Assembly (NCBI GenBank): GCA_937883785.1
Contig: CALGDE010000027.1
Span: 27,474-91,473 of the forward strand
Origin: an uncultured cyanobacterium
GTDB taxonomy: Bacteria > Cyanobacteriota > Cyanobacteriia > CACIAM-69d
Direction: 5' to 3'
DNA length: 64,000 nt
The notes beneath the pieces were generated by a model, which was given only the letters and a program-made list of their open reading frames with translations, was not told the DNA's origin and made no database searches. Every line of letters begins with the position of its first letter. Within the stretch, counting starts at the first letter, position 1. The translations under genes were made by a program, and so were the position numbers. Below are positions 39,612 through 48,644 of this stretch, one piece after another.

Positions 39612-40054
39612 AGGGCACCGGCGATCGCAACGCGACGAGACTCAACGAAAGAATCAATACTGCGATCAAAAACAGCGGGGTAGATAGCAAACGAAAGCAC
39701 AAACGGGAACAACACCATAGCCAGGTAACGCTGATGGGCATTTTACAGAACAAGTTCCCCCTAGCGCTTCTATCAAAGACCGAAATAAACGTTGGTTAAA
39801 AGCAACACCGTCCTAAGAAACGTTGTCTTTCCCGCAAAGCTCTCTCCAGCAAAAAACCGGCGCAATTCCAATACGTGGAACTTACGCCGATCTTTTTGAC
39901 GAATGGTTCAACCAACTAGTTTCTGGCTAATTAGTTACTTCTCCCTAACTAGGGACAATAGGGAAGATACCGATTTTTCTTGGCATTCGCCCCAACGGTA
40001 TCCATCTCCACGCCCCAAACCGCCGATTAGCTCAGGTGGTTTTTATTCGGGGAA
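39612..40054. other. Intergenic region where psbEFLJ is often found but is absent
   Basis: In many cyanobacteria psbE-psbF-psbL-psbJ follow ycf48. Here I find no cytochrome b559 frame on the minus strand, only two hairpins (39858-39889 and a weaker GATACCG/CGGTATC at 39966-40002). Confidence 0.55.
39858..39889 (-). terminator. Terminator of the rubA-ycf48 transcript
   Basis: CGGCG (39858-39862) pairs with CGCCG (39885-39889), with an inner TTCCA/TGGAA stem. On the minus strand it is followed by GTTTTTTGC. It lies 165 bp after ycf48. TTTTT on the other side makes it bidirectional. Confidence 0.65.
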
Positions 40055-41083
40055 TTACCCAGCTTCTTCAGCCTGAGCCGCAGCACCCGCCGCCGCTATC
40101 TGGGAGTTATATCGCAGCACAATGCCGTCCTGCCCCAAAATAAAGCCCTTCTCCGGCGAAAAGAAACGCACCTGATACAGGTTGGAGGGAACCGCTTCCA
40201 CATCGCGATCCTTTTCCCAGGTTTCGCCACCATCAAAGCTCACCAATAGGTTGCCGCTACCACCAGACAACCACAGCTCGTCCTCGGTGCGATAGGTCAA
40301 ATCTAAGAAACCCCAGCTCGCCTCATATTCCGGCGTAATTGGCTCCAGCCATTCCCCTTCGTTTTCCTTGTCGGCGAACTGTAGCTGTCCACCCCGCTCA
40401 ATCATCCAAAGCTGACCTTGGGGAGTGAAGCCCATGGACTCCAACCGGCGAGAACTGTTGCGGTTAATGGGCTGCCAGGTTTGCTGACCGGGACTCCAGG
40501 TGGAATAGTAATTGCCTTTAGCGGAAACGGACACGTAACTGCCGTTGGGAGAATAGCGATTTAAGCTGCGCACCACACCGACGGCTCCTTCCACCGCGGC
40601 TTTCCAGTTACGTCCACCGTCACGGGTGCGATAAATGGCACCGATATCCGTGGCCATTTCAGCCCGGTCAGGACCGGCCGCCACAACGCTTAGGGGGTCA
40701 CCAGGCAGCTTGGCGCTCAAGGGAATTTCAGACCAGTGCTCACCGTTGTCCGTGGTGTGCAACATCAGGGACGGCTTACCCACAATCCAACCTTCTTCAC
40801 CGTAGAAATCCACGGAAAATAGGTTGTAGGACAGGTCTCCCAAATCTAAGCCCAGGGTTTCCCAGGTATCGCCGCCGTCATTGCTTTTAAGAATGGTGCT
40901 GTCTTTGCCCACCATCCAGCCGGTTTCACCGTCGTCGCTGAAGGTGATGTCCAGGATGGAGTTGTCGGTGGGAATTTCAAGTTGCTCCCACGGATTGTAG
41001 GAAAGGGATGCAAGGCTGCTGCAACTGACACATAGCCAGGCGATCGCCCCGAACGCCACTAATCGTTTAAACCAATTCGCCAT
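40055..41083 (-). CDS. ycf48: Photosystem II assembly factor Ycf48 (HCF136 homologue)
   Basis: A seven-bladed propeller protein that binds the early D1 precursor during PSII assembly. BNR-like repeats are seen: SILDITFSDDGETGWMVGKD, ILKSNDGGDTWETLG, MLHTTDNGEHWSEIPL, IYRTRDGGRNWKAA, LLVSFDGGETWEKD and the closing FSPEKGFILGQDGIVLRYNS. The N-terminus has a lipoprotein-like signal (FGAIAWLCVSCSSLA, candidate Cys21). Length 342 residues is normal. It follows rubA after 124 bp on the same strand, the usual cyanobacterial order, but psbEFLJ does not follow. Confidence 0.96.
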   Translation of the reverse strand: MANWFKRLVAFGAIAWLCVSCSSLASLSYNPWEQLEIPTDNSILDITFSDDGETGWMVGKDSTILKSNDGGDTWETLGLDLGDLSYNLFSVDFYGEEGWIVGKPSLMLHTTDNGEHWSEIPLSAKLPGDPLSVVAAGPDRAEMATDIGAIYRTRDGGRNWKAAVEGAVGVVRSLNRYSPNGSYVSVSAKGNYYSTWSPGQQTWQPINRNSSRRLESMGFTPQGQLWMIERGGQLQFADKENEGEWLEPITPEYEASWGFLDLTYRTEDELWLSGGSGNLLVSFDGGETWEKDRDVEAVPSNLYQVRFFSPEKGFILGQDGIVLRYNSQIAAAGAAAQAEEAG

Positions 41084-41207
41084 AGTCCTAAAAGTGAAAT
41101 CTAAACGTTGAAAGTTCTGAAATTAAAACTGTCATTGCAACAGTACGGCAATGGCGTATCGCCACCAAATTTTGCTCGCCAGTGAAGGCAAGCCAGCAAA
41201 TACCGCC

Positions 41208-41738
41208 CTATCGTAAGCCGTAAAGGCTCAACATCATCGCCAGGGCTGCTCCGAGGGAGCCAAAAATCAGCAAGTTCTTAGCTGCCGGAGACAGGGTATT
41301 AACACCCATGCCGTAGCCCAGGTTTTCTTCAAACCCAGAGGGCTGACCACCGGGACCAATGTTCACAAACAAGGATTTTTTACCGCCGCACACTGCACAG
41401 CGCCAGGTGTCAGGCACATCCACAAAAGCTGTGTCTTTCGCAATTTGCGATCGACTGTCTCCCAACTGGGGCTCATAGATATAGCCGCAGGATTTGCACT
41501 CGTAACGGTTCAGAGCTGGGGACAGCACTGGCTCATTGGTGGACAAAATCGGCTTGGGACCAATGTACTTGGGTTGATCCCCCTCTTCTTGAGCAGCAAC
41601 GTCCTGGGCAGCGTCGTCAGAGGCGGCAGTTGCCTGGACGGCGCCAACACTTTCAGCACTGGAGTTTCCAGGGTCTGGGGCGGCACCAGAATCAGGGGTT
41701 GGTTGATTTACGGAGGGGTCGGCGTCGGGCTGGGTCAT
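41208..41738 (-). CDS. rubA: Membrane-anchored rubredoxin RubA with N-terminal extension
   Basis: A rubredoxin needed for PSII (and in some organisms PSI) assembly. The iron site is made by YECKSCGYIYEPQLGDSRSQ and WRCAVCGGKKSLFVNIGP; a C-terminal span (NLLIFGSLGAALAMMLSLYG) anchors it in the thylakoid membrane. I choose the ATG at 41738 (MTQPDADPSVNQ); an upstream start at 41801 is possible. Before the rubredoxin core lies an acidic, Ala/Pro-rich extension of about 80 residues (DSGAAPDPGNSSAESVGAVQ), longer than in the RubA proteins I remember (about 115 residues in all). Same strand as ycf48; divergent from ndhC. Confidence 0.93.
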   Translation of the reverse strand: MTQPDADPSVNQPTPDSGAAPDPGNSSAESVGAVQATAASDDAAQDVAAQEEGDQPKYIGPKPILSTNEPVLSPALNRYECKSCGYIYEPQLGDSRSQIAKDTAFVDVPDTWRCAVCGGKKSLFVNIGPGGQPSGFEENLGYGMGVNTLSPAAKNLLIFGSLGAALAMMLSLYGLR

Positions 41739-42057
41739 GGGGCTAGATATGGAAAAGGCATCTGGGGTGTGCGAGCAGTTATTTGCAGACAATGCAAACA
41801 AACGCGAACAACTGATGTAAACATCCCTTAATAATTATTCCATAGCTATGAGGGCTATGACATAAGCCAATGTAAAGCCGAGCCGCTCAGGATCGTGTCA
41901 CAATGGAATCACGCGTTTACGAAATATGAAGAGATGGAGACCGTAACGGCATGGGTCAAGGGCATCCATGGCGTCGGACAAAGTCTGCTCACCTGCTTAA
42001 GCACAATACTCAAGCACATTAAACGCATCATCAACGCGTTAGCAGAAAGGATTAATT

Positions 42058-42420
42058 GTGTTTTCTCTCAACGGCTACGAATATTTTCTAGGATTTCTGC
42101 TGATTTGTTCCCTGGTGCCGGTTTTGGCCCTGGGGGCTTCTTGGGTAGTGCGATCGCGCGGCGTTGGTGTCGAGCGAGCCACCACCTATGAATCAGGGAT
42201 GGAACCCATTGGCGGAGCTTGGATTCAGTTCAATATTCGCTATTACATGTTCGCCCTGGTATTCGTTGTTTTTGACGTGGAAACGGTCTTTTTGTATCCC
42301 TGGGCAGTGGCTTTCAATCAATTGGGGCTGTTAGCTTTTGTGGAGGCGTTGATTTTTATTGCAATCCTTGTGGTTGCACTAGTGTACGCGTGGCGAAAAG
42401 GAGCATTGGAATGGTCATGA
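42058..42420 (+). CDS. ndhC: NAD(P)H-quinone oxidoreductase subunit 3
   Basis: A membrane subunit of NDH-1, which carries respiratory and cyclic electron flow. Start is GTG at 42058 ([20 protein letters not shown] follows) with AAAGGATT upstream. Three membrane spans are evident; the loop [20 protein letters not shown] and [13 protein letters not shown] are conserved NdhC/NuoA signatures. Length 120 residues is standard. First gene of ndhC-ndhK-ndhJ, overlapping ndhK. Confidence 0.97.
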   Translation: MFSLNGYEYFLGFLLICSLVPVLALGASWVVRSRGVGVERATTYESGMEPIGGAWIQFNIRYYMFALVFVVFDVETVFLYPWAVAFNQLGLLAFVEALIFIAILVVALVYAWRKGALEWS

Positions 42421-43154
42421 GTAGGAAAGCGCCCACCAGCGCAAACGACTTAATGAACCCGGTAGGTCGCCCAACCGTAACTCAAGACCTATCGGAAAAC
42501 GTTATTTTGACCTCGGTCGACGACCTATACAACTGGGCAAAGCTATCGAGCCTTTGGCCCATGCTGTATGGAACAGCGTGCTGCTTTATTGAGTTTGCAG
42601 CGTTGATCGGGTCCCGGTTTGACTTTGACCGGTATGGTTTGGTGCCCCGTTCTAGCCCGCGTCAGTCGGATTTGTTAATCACGGCGGGTACGGTGACCAT
42701 GAAGATGGCACCGGCGTTAGTGCGTTTGTATGAGCAGATGCCCGAGCCTCGTTACGTTATCGCCATGGGCGCATGCACCATTACTGGTGGCATGTTCAGT
42801 GTCGATTCTCCTTCGGCCGTGCGCGGTGTGGATAAGCTAATTCCGGTAGATGTGTATTTGCCCGGCTGCCCTCCTCGCCCTGAGGCGATCGTAGATGCGG
42901 TGATTAAGCTGCGTAAGAAAGTGTCCAACGAGGCGCTAGCCGAGCGCGGCAACTTGATTCAAACCAATCGCTTCCATACGATTTCCCACGAAATGAAGTC
43001 GGTGGCGCCGATCTTGGATGGTCGGTACCTATCCACAGGCACTCGAAATGCGCCGCCTAAGCAGATTGCTGAAGCCATTGGAATGCCGGTTCCGCCAGCA
43101 CTTCAGGCAGAGCACGCTCAAGCAGAGTTAGTGGATACAAAGGGGAAAGCGTAG
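42411..43154 (+). CDS. ndhK: NAD(P)H-quinone oxidoreductase subunit K
   Basis: The NuoB-type subunit with the N2 4Fe-4S cluster. Cysteines: adjacent pair in [14 protein letters not shown], one in [10 protein letters not shown] and one in [17 protein letters not shown] favour the ATG at 42411 ([14 protein letters not shown]), preceded by AAAAGGAG; the ATG at 42417 or a GTG at 42390 are alternatives. It overlaps the end of ndhC by 10 nt. Length about 247 residues is typical of cyanobacteria. Confidence 0.97.
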   Translation: MVMSRKAPTSANDLMNPVGRPTVTQDLSENVILTSVDDLYNWAKLSSLWPMLYGTACCFIEFAALIGSRFDFDRYGLVPRSSPRQSDLLITAGTVTMKMAPALVRLYEQMPEPRYVIAMGACTITGGMFSVDSPSAVRGVDKLIPVDVYLPGCPPRPEAIVDAVIKLRKKVSNEALAERGNLIQTNRFHTISHEMKSVAPILDGRYLSTGTRNAPPKQIAEAIGMPVPPALQAEHAQAELVDTKGKA

Positions 43155-43688
43155 GTGGCTGACGAAACGACGACGCCTGTGGAGGGCGAAGAGCAGGAAA
43201 ATGCCTTAGTTGAACAGACAAAGGTTTCCCAATGGCTGACTAAAAATGGTTTTGGTCACGAGTTGATGGAAATTGATGACACGGGCGTTGAAGTGTTGCA
43301 AGTGGACCGTCAGTTCTTACTTCCCTTCTCAACGGCGCTGTATGCCTACGGGTTCAACTACCTGCAATGTCAGGGAGCGTTTGATTTGGGACCGGGTAAG
43401 GATTTGGTGAGTTTCTACCACCTAATCAAGGCCAAAGATAGTGCTCACCAGCCTCAGGAAGTGCGCATTAAAGTGCATGTGCCTCGGGACGATGCCACAA
43501 TTCCGTCCGTTTACTGGATTTGGAAAGCGGCAGACTGGCAGGAGCGGGAATCCTACGATATGTACGGCATTGTTTATGAGGGACACCCCAATTTGAAGCG
43601 CATTTTGATGCCGGAAGATTGGGTGGGTTGGCCATTGCGTAAGGATTATATTTCCCCCGATTTCTTCGAGCTACAGGAAGCTTATTAA
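43155..43688 (+). CDS. ndhJ: NAD(P)H-quinone oxidoreductase subunit J
   Basis: The NuoC-like peripheral-arm subunit. Start is GTG at 43155, immediately after the ndhK stop. The first 30 residues are acidic ([17 protein letters not shown]). Conserved sequence follows: [40 protein letters not shown] and [19 protein letters not shown]. It is the last gene of the ndhCKJ operon and converges with modA after 36 bp. Confidence 0.97.
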   Translation: MADETTTPVEGEEQENALVEQTKVSQWLTKNGFGHELMEIDDTGVEVLQVDRQFLLPFSTALYAYGFNYLQCQGAFDLGPGKDLVSFYHLIKAKDSAHQPQEVRIKVHVPRDDATIPSVYWIWKAADWQERESYDMYGIVYEGHPNLKRILMPEDWVGWPLRKDYISPDFFELQEAY

Positions 43689-43724
43689 ATCGGCTAGGGC
43701 TGGTTTTAGCCACCTGCTATCGCT

Positions 43725-44570
43725 CTATCGCTGTTTAGGTCCTTCCACTTGGAAGCCCTGGGCAGCGATTTGTTTTTGGGCCATGTCACTTTGTAGGAAA
43801 TCTAAAAAGGCGATCGCCCCTGCTCGGTTTGGGCTGTCGGCGATCGCCCCGCCCGGGTAAGTAATCGGGGCGTGCAGCGCTTCCTCCACAATTTTTACTA
43901 AATTCATCTGCTGGGTCTGCGCCACATCGGAGGCATAAACCAATGCCGCCTCCGCATTGCCCGTGGTTACGTAGGTCAAAACCTGGCGGGCATCTTTGCC
44001 GTAAATCAATTTGCTTTTTAGGGGTTGGTACAGTTCCAGAGCTTGCAACACCTCCTGGGCATATTGACCTACGGGAGCGCTGTCTGGCTGACCGATCGCC
44101 ACAGTTTTAACGGCATCCCCTAGTAAGTCAGCAAAATTTTCTACGGAGCTGATATGGGTTGCAGTTACCAATGCCATTCGATTGCGAAGGAGCGATCGCC
44201 GCGCCGCCACTAACCCCTGTTGCTCTAGTTGATCCATGTGCTGGGGCGATGCGGCAAGAAACACATCCACCTGGGCACCCTGTTCAATTTGCCGTTGCAG
44301 TGCCCCCGACGAAGCAAAATTGAACAGCGGTTTTATCGTGGGAAATTGCTCTTGAAATGGAAATTGAAGGGTTTGGAGAAGGGTTTGCAGGCTGGCGGCG
44401 GCAGAGATGGTTAGGGTGATTGGGAGCTTTTGATTAGTGGGCTGTGGGGCGATCGCGCCACAGTTGGCTAACGTTAATCCCAACAAAAACTGCCCCCCAA
44501 CCGACAGAACCTGTCGTCGATTGGGGAGCTGAAGTTGATGATGTAGAGCCTTGCGTTGTGGAGGCAACAA
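43725..44570 (-). CDS. modA: Molybdate ABC transporter substrate-binding lipoprotein
   Basis: A periplasmic binding protein of the ModA family. The N-terminus has twin arginines (LPNRRQVLSVGG) and a lipobox (TLANC, Cys37), so it may be an exported lipoprotein. The domain starts ITLTISAAASLQTLLQTLQF; other blocks are FNFASSGALQRQIEQGAQVD, VFLAASPQHMDQLEQQGL, AIGQPDSAPVGQYAQEVLQA and AALVYASDVAQ, which are ModA signatures. Start is TTG at 44570, 6 bp after the stop of sufA, probably translationally coupled. modB and modC are not beside it, so its permease must be elsewhere. Confidence 0.9.
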   Translation of the reverse strand: MLPPQRKALHHQLQLPNRRQVLSVGGQFLLGLTLANCGAIAPQPTNQKLPITLTISAAASLQTLLQTLQFPFQEQFPTIKPLFNFASSGALQRQIEQGAQVDVFLAASPQHMDQLEQQGLVAARRSLLRNRMALVTATHISSVENFADLLGDAVKTVAIGQPDSAPVGQYAQEVLQALELYQPLKSKLIYGKDARQVLTYVTTGNAEAALVYASDVAQTQQMNLVKIVEEALHAPITYPGGAIADSPNRAGAIAFLDFLQSDMAQKQIAAQGFQVEGPKQR

Positions 44571-44576
44571 GGAAGC

Positions 44577-44945
44577 CTAGGCGGAGAAAGACTTGCCGCA
44601 GCCACAGGTTTGATCGGCGTTAGGGTTGGTGAATTGGAACCCGCCGCCAATTAGAGCGCTGCTGAAATCCAGTACTAAGCCGTAAAGGTATAAAAAGCTT
44701 TTGGGGTCGCAAACCACCTTAAATTCGCCATAGTCGAACACTTCGTCGTTGTCACGAATATTCGCGGCATCCTCAAAATCCATGGTGTAAGACATGCCGG
44801 AGCAGCCTCCACCGCGGACACCCACGCGCAAGCACAGGTCGCCGCCTTGTCCCGCCTGCAATTGCAAAATATGAGTACGGGCAGAGTCCGTTAGTTGAAT
44901 GCCCTGCTTTGGCTTGGTTTCGGTTGCCTGAGTTGCTTGAGCCAT
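44577..44945 (-). CDS. sufA: A-type iron-sulphur cluster carrier (SufA/IscA family)
   Basis: An Fe-S carrier or scaffold that passes clusters to target proteins. The three conserved cysteines are in [15 protein letters not shown] and CGCGKSFSA; the domain contains [10 protein letters not shown] and [20 protein letters not shown], ending in [15 protein letters not shown]. The N-terminal 15 residues are variable. SufA and IscA cannot be told apart with certainty from sequence alone. modA starts 6 bp downstream. Confidence 0.93.
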   Translation of the reverse strand: MAQATQATETKPKQGIQLTDSARTHILQLQAGQGGDLCLRVGVRGGGCSGMSYTMDFEDAANIRDNDEVFDYGEFKVVCDPKSFLYLYGLVLDFSSALIGGGFQFTNPNADQTCGCGKSFSA

Positions 44946-45040
44946 ATCGCGAATCTAAAGCGTTTTAATGAATCTCGCTTCAATTGTAGTGGAATTGGGT
45001 GGGTGTTGGATTTTTGTCCGTGGTTCGGTGGAGGTTCGGG

Positions 45041-46291
45041 CTACTGGAGGAGGGCTTCTAAGGCCGCTTCCAGGGCGATCGCCCCGTGGGTCCAGTGGGT
45101 TCCCCCTTGGAAGTAGGCAATGTAAGGTTCCCGTAACGGTCCATCGGCAGACAGCTCCAAGGTGCTGCCTTCGATAAAGGTGCCACCAGCCATCACCACT
45201 TTGCTTTCGTAGCCAGGCATAACGTCGGGAATCGGGTCCACATAGGAATCGATGGGCGATCGCTGCTGGATGGCACGGCAGAATTTGATGATTTTGTCAG
45301 GGTCACCGAATTTAATGGCTTGGATAATATCGCAACGGGAATCGTCGGGGCCGGGATTCACGGGGTAGCCCAGATCGGCGAACAGTCGCGCCGCTAAATA
45401 ATTACATTTCATCGCTTCGCCCACCATTTGGGGCGCCAGGAATAATCCTTGGAAAAGCAGCCGATGTTGGTCAAAAGCAGCGCCCCCAGCAGAACCGATG
45501 CCCGGCGCAGTTAATCTGCACGCAGCCTGCTCCACCAAATCCGCCCGTCCGGCAATGTAGCCCCCCGCTGTGACGATGGTGCCGCCGGGGTTTTTGATCA
45601 GGGAGCCTGCCATTAGGTCTGCCCCAACTGCCGTAGGTTCGCGATCACCTACAAATTCCCCATAGCAGTTGTCTACAAAGCACACCACGTTTGGGCTCTG
45701 AGCTTTAACCGTGGTGACAATACGCTCGATATCCGCCAGGGAAAGGCTGGGTCGCCAGTCGTAGCCACAGGATCGCTGGATCGTCACCATACGGGTTTCG
45801 GGCTTAATTGCCGTCGCCAAAGTCTCCCAATCCACGCGCCCTTCCGCCGTCAACGCCACTTCTCGGTACGTAACGCCAAATTCCGCCAGCGATCCCTGTC
45901 CCTTGCCGCGCGTTCCAATCACTTCCTCCAGGGTGTCGTAAGGGGATCCCACCACCGATAGCAGCTCATCACCGGGACGCAGAATGCCGAATAGTGCGCA
46001 GGCGATCGCGTGAGTCCCCGACACAAACTGCACTCGGGCGATCGCCGTTTCCGCTCCCATCACCCGTGCATAGACCCGATCCAGCACTTCTCGCCCCATA
46101 TCGTCGTGCCCATAACCAGACACCCCGGCAAAATGGTGTGCACCCACCTTTTCCTCCCGAAAAGCTGCCAGCACCCGCCCCAGGTTTTCACGCACCTGAT
46201 TATCAATCCCCTGAAATTTCGGACGAAGCTGTTCTATTGCGGCTTCTAGGCGATCGCGCACTTCACTCACCAAGCTCTCTCCCACCGTCAC
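45041..46291 (-). CDS. Methionine gamma-lyase family protein (aluminium-resistance type)
   Basis: A PLP-dependent fold type I enzyme of the family once called aluminium resistance protein. Characteristic segments are HFAGVSGYGHDDMGREVLDR, VYARVMGAETAIARVQFVSG, THAIACALFGILRPGDELLS, and VCFVDNCYGEFVGDREPTAV with the PLP-site lysine expected in MAGSLIKNPGGTIVTAGGYI. It ends PYIAYFQGGTHWTHGAIALE. The exact reaction and substrate in cyanobacteria are not established. Length 416 residues fits. Divergent from desC. Confidence 0.93.
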   Translation of the reverse strand: MTVGESLVSEVRDRLEAAIEQLRPKFQGIDNQVRENLGRVLAAFREEKVGAHHFAGVSGYGHDDMGREVLDRVYARVMGAETAIARVQFVSGTHAIACALFGILRPGDELLSVVGSPYDTLEEVIGTRGKGQGSLAEFGVTYREVALTAEGRVDWETLATAIKPETRMVTIQRSCGYDWRPSLSLADIERIVTTVKAQSPNVVCFVDNCYGEFVGDREPTAVGADLMAGSLIKNPGGTIVTAGGYIAGRADLVEQAACRLTAPGIGSAGGAAFDQHRLLFQGLFLAPQMVGEAMKCNYLAARLFADLGYPVNPGPDDSRCDIIQAIKFGDPDKIIKFCRAIQQRSPIDSYVDPIPDVMPGYESKVVMAGGTFIEGSTLELSADGPLREPYIAYFQGGTHWTHGAIALEAALEALLQ

Positions 46292-46505
46292 TGGGTCTAT
46301 GTTCTACTGCTTCTAGGGTCCACAACTGGGCATAGTAAAGAGCTGGGACTTAACAAAAGATTTCGCTAAAACCCCAGCCACCTCACTGATCCCCTCGTCA
46401 ACTGAAGAATTATTAAAAGATGCTACGCTAACCAGAGCGTACTATGCCCGACCAGCGTTCTCTCCTAGGGCATTATTTTCCAAAACATTTTTACCAGGAC
46501 ATTCA

Positions 46506-47351
46506 ATGGCTGTTGCAAAGTCAGAAGAAAAACTCGCCTACGATTGGGGCGTCATCATATTTATGGCAGTGATTCATACCGCTGCCATTTGTGCATTTTT
46601 GCCCGGCAACTTTACTTGGACTGCCGTGGGCGTCGCCGTTTTATTCCACTGGATTACCGGTGGTTTGGGGATTACCTTGGGCTGGCACCGAATGTTGGCT
46701 CACCGTAGCTTTAAGGTCCCTAAGTGGCTTGAGTATTTCTTTGCCTTTTGCGGAGCACTGTCGTGCCAAGGGGGAGTGATTTGGTGGGTTGGATTACACC
46801 GCCACCACCACCGCTATTCTGACCAGCCCAACGATCACCATGATTCTCGGAAGGGGTTCTGGTGGAGCCATATGGAGTGGATGTTCTACCAGGTACCCGC
46901 TGAAGAGGAACTACCTAAGTTTATTAGGGACATTGCCGACGACAAGTTCTATCAGTTTTTGGATAAGTACTTCTTACCCATCCAAATTGCCTTGGCGGTA
47001 TTGATGTATCTGGTGGGCGGAACGCCCTTCCTGTTCTGGGGAATTTTTGTTCGCTTAGTGGTTACTTTCCACTGCACCTGGTTGGTGAACAGCGCGACCC
47101 ACAAGTTTGGCTACCGCTCCCATGAAGCTGGCGATGAGTCCCGCAATTGCTGGTGGGTTGCTTTGTTGACCTATGGCGAGGGCTGGCACAATAACCATCA
47201 CGCCTATGAGTATTCCGCACGTCACGGTTTGTCATGGTGGGAGTTTGATATGACCTGGCTGACCATTCGATCGCTAGAGCTTTTGGGATTGGCCACAAAG
47301 GTGAAACTGCCGAAGATGACCAAGTCGCTGGATCGCTCCTACGCCAAGTAA
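46506..47351 (+). CDS. desC: Acyl-lipid Delta-9 desaturase family protein
   Basis: A membrane di-iron fatty-acid desaturase introducing the first double bond. Three histidine boxes are present: HRMLAHRSF, HRHHHRYSD and HNNHHAYEYS. Hydrophobic segments include VIIFMAVIHTAAICAFLPG and LFHWITGGLGITLG. The length of 281 residues fits the DesC group. Conserved WWVGLHRHHH and WVALLTYGEGWHNNHH support it. A terminator follows at 47423-47449. Confidence 0.93.
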   Translation: MAVAKSEEKLAYDWGVIIFMAVIHTAAICAFLPGNFTWTAVGVAVLFHWITGGLGITLGWHRMLAHRSFKVPKWLEYFFAFCGALSCQGGVIWWVGLHRHHHRYSDQPNDHHDSRKGFWWSHMEWMFYQVPAEEELPKFIRDIADDKFYQFLDKYFLPIQIALAVLMYLVGGTPFLFWGIFVRLVVTFHCTWLVNSATHKFGYRSHEAGDESRNCWWVALLTYGEGWHNNHHAYEYSARHGLSWWEFDMTWLTIRSLELLGLATKVKLPKMTKSLDRSYAK

Positions 47352-47422
47352 ACCTGGGGGTATGAGTGCTTTAGGTGTCTAGCCTCGCGGGATTACTGAC
47401 GAGGAATTGCTCAATATTTCTG

Positions 47423-47449
47423 AAGGGGTATGCGTAAAGCATGCCCCTT
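47423..47449 (+). terminator. Terminator between desC and lipB
   Basis: AAGGGGTATGC (47423-47433) pairs with GCATGCCCCTT (47439-47449), with one T-G pair and a 5-nt loop, followed by TTT. It may serve the convergent lipB as well. Confidence 0.75.
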
Positions 47450-47469
47450 TTTGCTGAAAGAGGGGATCA

Positions 47470-48132
47470 CTACGGTGTTGGAAGACCTGCGTTTTTGCAT
47501 TTCAACCCAAAGGTTTGTCCGAAGAATCGCACCACAATGGGTTTTACGTCTTCAACGGTGATGCCGGGAATCCACTGTTCCAGGCTGGCGACGGGGCGAT
47601 CGCCAATACCGCAGGGCACAATATGGCGAAACCCATCCAAAGACGGACACACGTTCAGCGCAAAGCCGTGCATGGTAATCCAGCGGCTCACCTTAATGCC
47701 GATCGCCGCCACCTTCTCCCCATCCACCCACACGCCGGTTAATCCTTCCAGGCGAGTCCCCTGTAGTCCCAGTTCCGTTAGGGTCAAAATAATCACTTCT
47801 TCCAGTTGGCGCAAATACCAGTGCAGGTCTGGTGTGTGGCGCTTCAGGTTCAAAATCGGATAGCCCACCAGTTGTCCCGGCGCGTGGTGGGTCACTTCAC
47901 CGCCCCGCTCGATACGCACCACGGGATAGGGGGCATTGTCGGGATTGAATTTTAGATGGTCGGTGGTGGAGCCTTTGCCGAGGGTATACACCGGAGGATG
48001 TTCCACCAGCAAAACCACGTCCCCCAGATCGCCATTGTGCCGGCGCTCTTCCAGGCGGTTCCGCTGCCATTGCCAAGCTTGGTTATAGGGCATCAACCCA
48101 CCGTCAAATACGTCGCATTCCCGATCCTGCAA
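47470..48132 (-). CDS. lipB: Octanoyltransferase
   Basis: LipB moves octanoyl groups from acyl carrier protein to lipoyl domains. Signatures: [37 protein letters not shown], the catalytic-Lys region [20 protein letters not shown], and the catalytic Cys in [20 protein letters not shown]. The frame begins at TTG 48132 ([20 protein letters not shown] follows); an upstream in-frame stop prevents a longer form and a GAGGAAAAGC just upstream gives a strong ribosome binding site, so TTG is likely the true start. Confidence 0.93.
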   Translation of the reverse strand: MQDRECDVFDGGLMPYNQAWQWQRNRLEERRHNGDLGDVVLLVEHPPVYTLGKGSTTDHLKFNPDNAPYPVVRIERGGEVTHHAPGQLVGYPILNLKRHTPDLHWYLRQLEEVIILTLTELGLQGTRLEGLTGVWVDGEKVAAIGIKVSRWITMHGFALNVCPSLDGFRHIVPCGIGDRPVASLEQWIPGITVEDVKPIVVRFFGQTFGLKCKNAGLPTP

Positions 48133-48218
48133 AGCTTTTCCTCACCTAAGCCGCGTCTACAGTGTGGCAGGTTCTTGTGAAGGACCGTTTCTATGGGTAA
48201 TAGACTTTAGGCAAACTT

Positions 48219-48483
48219 TATGGTGCTAGCTCGTCCAAAGCCTCGCGAATGGCTGAGCTTAGGGAGCCTGCCGGTGGACGTTTGGCGTATTCTTTGTGGC
48301 TGTAAATCAGGATAGGAGGATCGCCCGCAGTTCTCAAAGCACCAAATACATCACTCGAATCTGCCCCGACGCCCCTTCTGCGTACCGCAAACGAAATTTA
48401 CGGAAGCGAGTTTGGGCGCGATCAACCTGGATACCGCTGGGTAAAGGTTCTTCGGCGCTGCCGAGCATAAGTGGATGAAGCAT
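48219..48483 (-). pseudogene. Frameshifted small gene, possibly RelE/ParE-like toxin remnant
   Basis: On the minus strand, ATG at 48483 starts MLHPLMLGSAEEPLPSGIQV, continues RAQTRFRKFRLRYAEG then SGQIRVMYLVL and hits a TGA near 48336. In a neighbouring frame the protein continues RTAGDPPILIYSHKEYAKRP and ends SAIREALDELAP at 48219. The two halves read as one protein broken by a one- or two-base indel around 48333-48338. The RFRKFRLRY...GQIRVMYLV...LIYSHKEY pattern resembles small RelE/ParE-type toxins; that is a tentative inference. No antitoxin gene is seen beside it. Confidence 0.5.
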
Positions 48484-48644
48484 GCCACATCCAAACATTG
48501 AGTCATGGATTTGGGGGCTTTGCTTTATCTAAATTGTGGCAGAGCTTGGATATGGGCGATCGCTAAAATAAACCCAGACATTGCCTCGCTTCTGGGATTA
48601 TTACGGGCTTTGGTGTTGGGAATTTTTGGTATTGGAAATTAATG

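Noticed and set aside
39612..40054. psbEFLJ expected after ycf48
   Set aside because: No frame for cytochrome b559 subunits found on the minus strand in this gap.
41895..42191. Open frame upstream of and overlapping ndhC
   Set aside because: Out of frame with ndhC, no protein features; it covers the ndhC leader.
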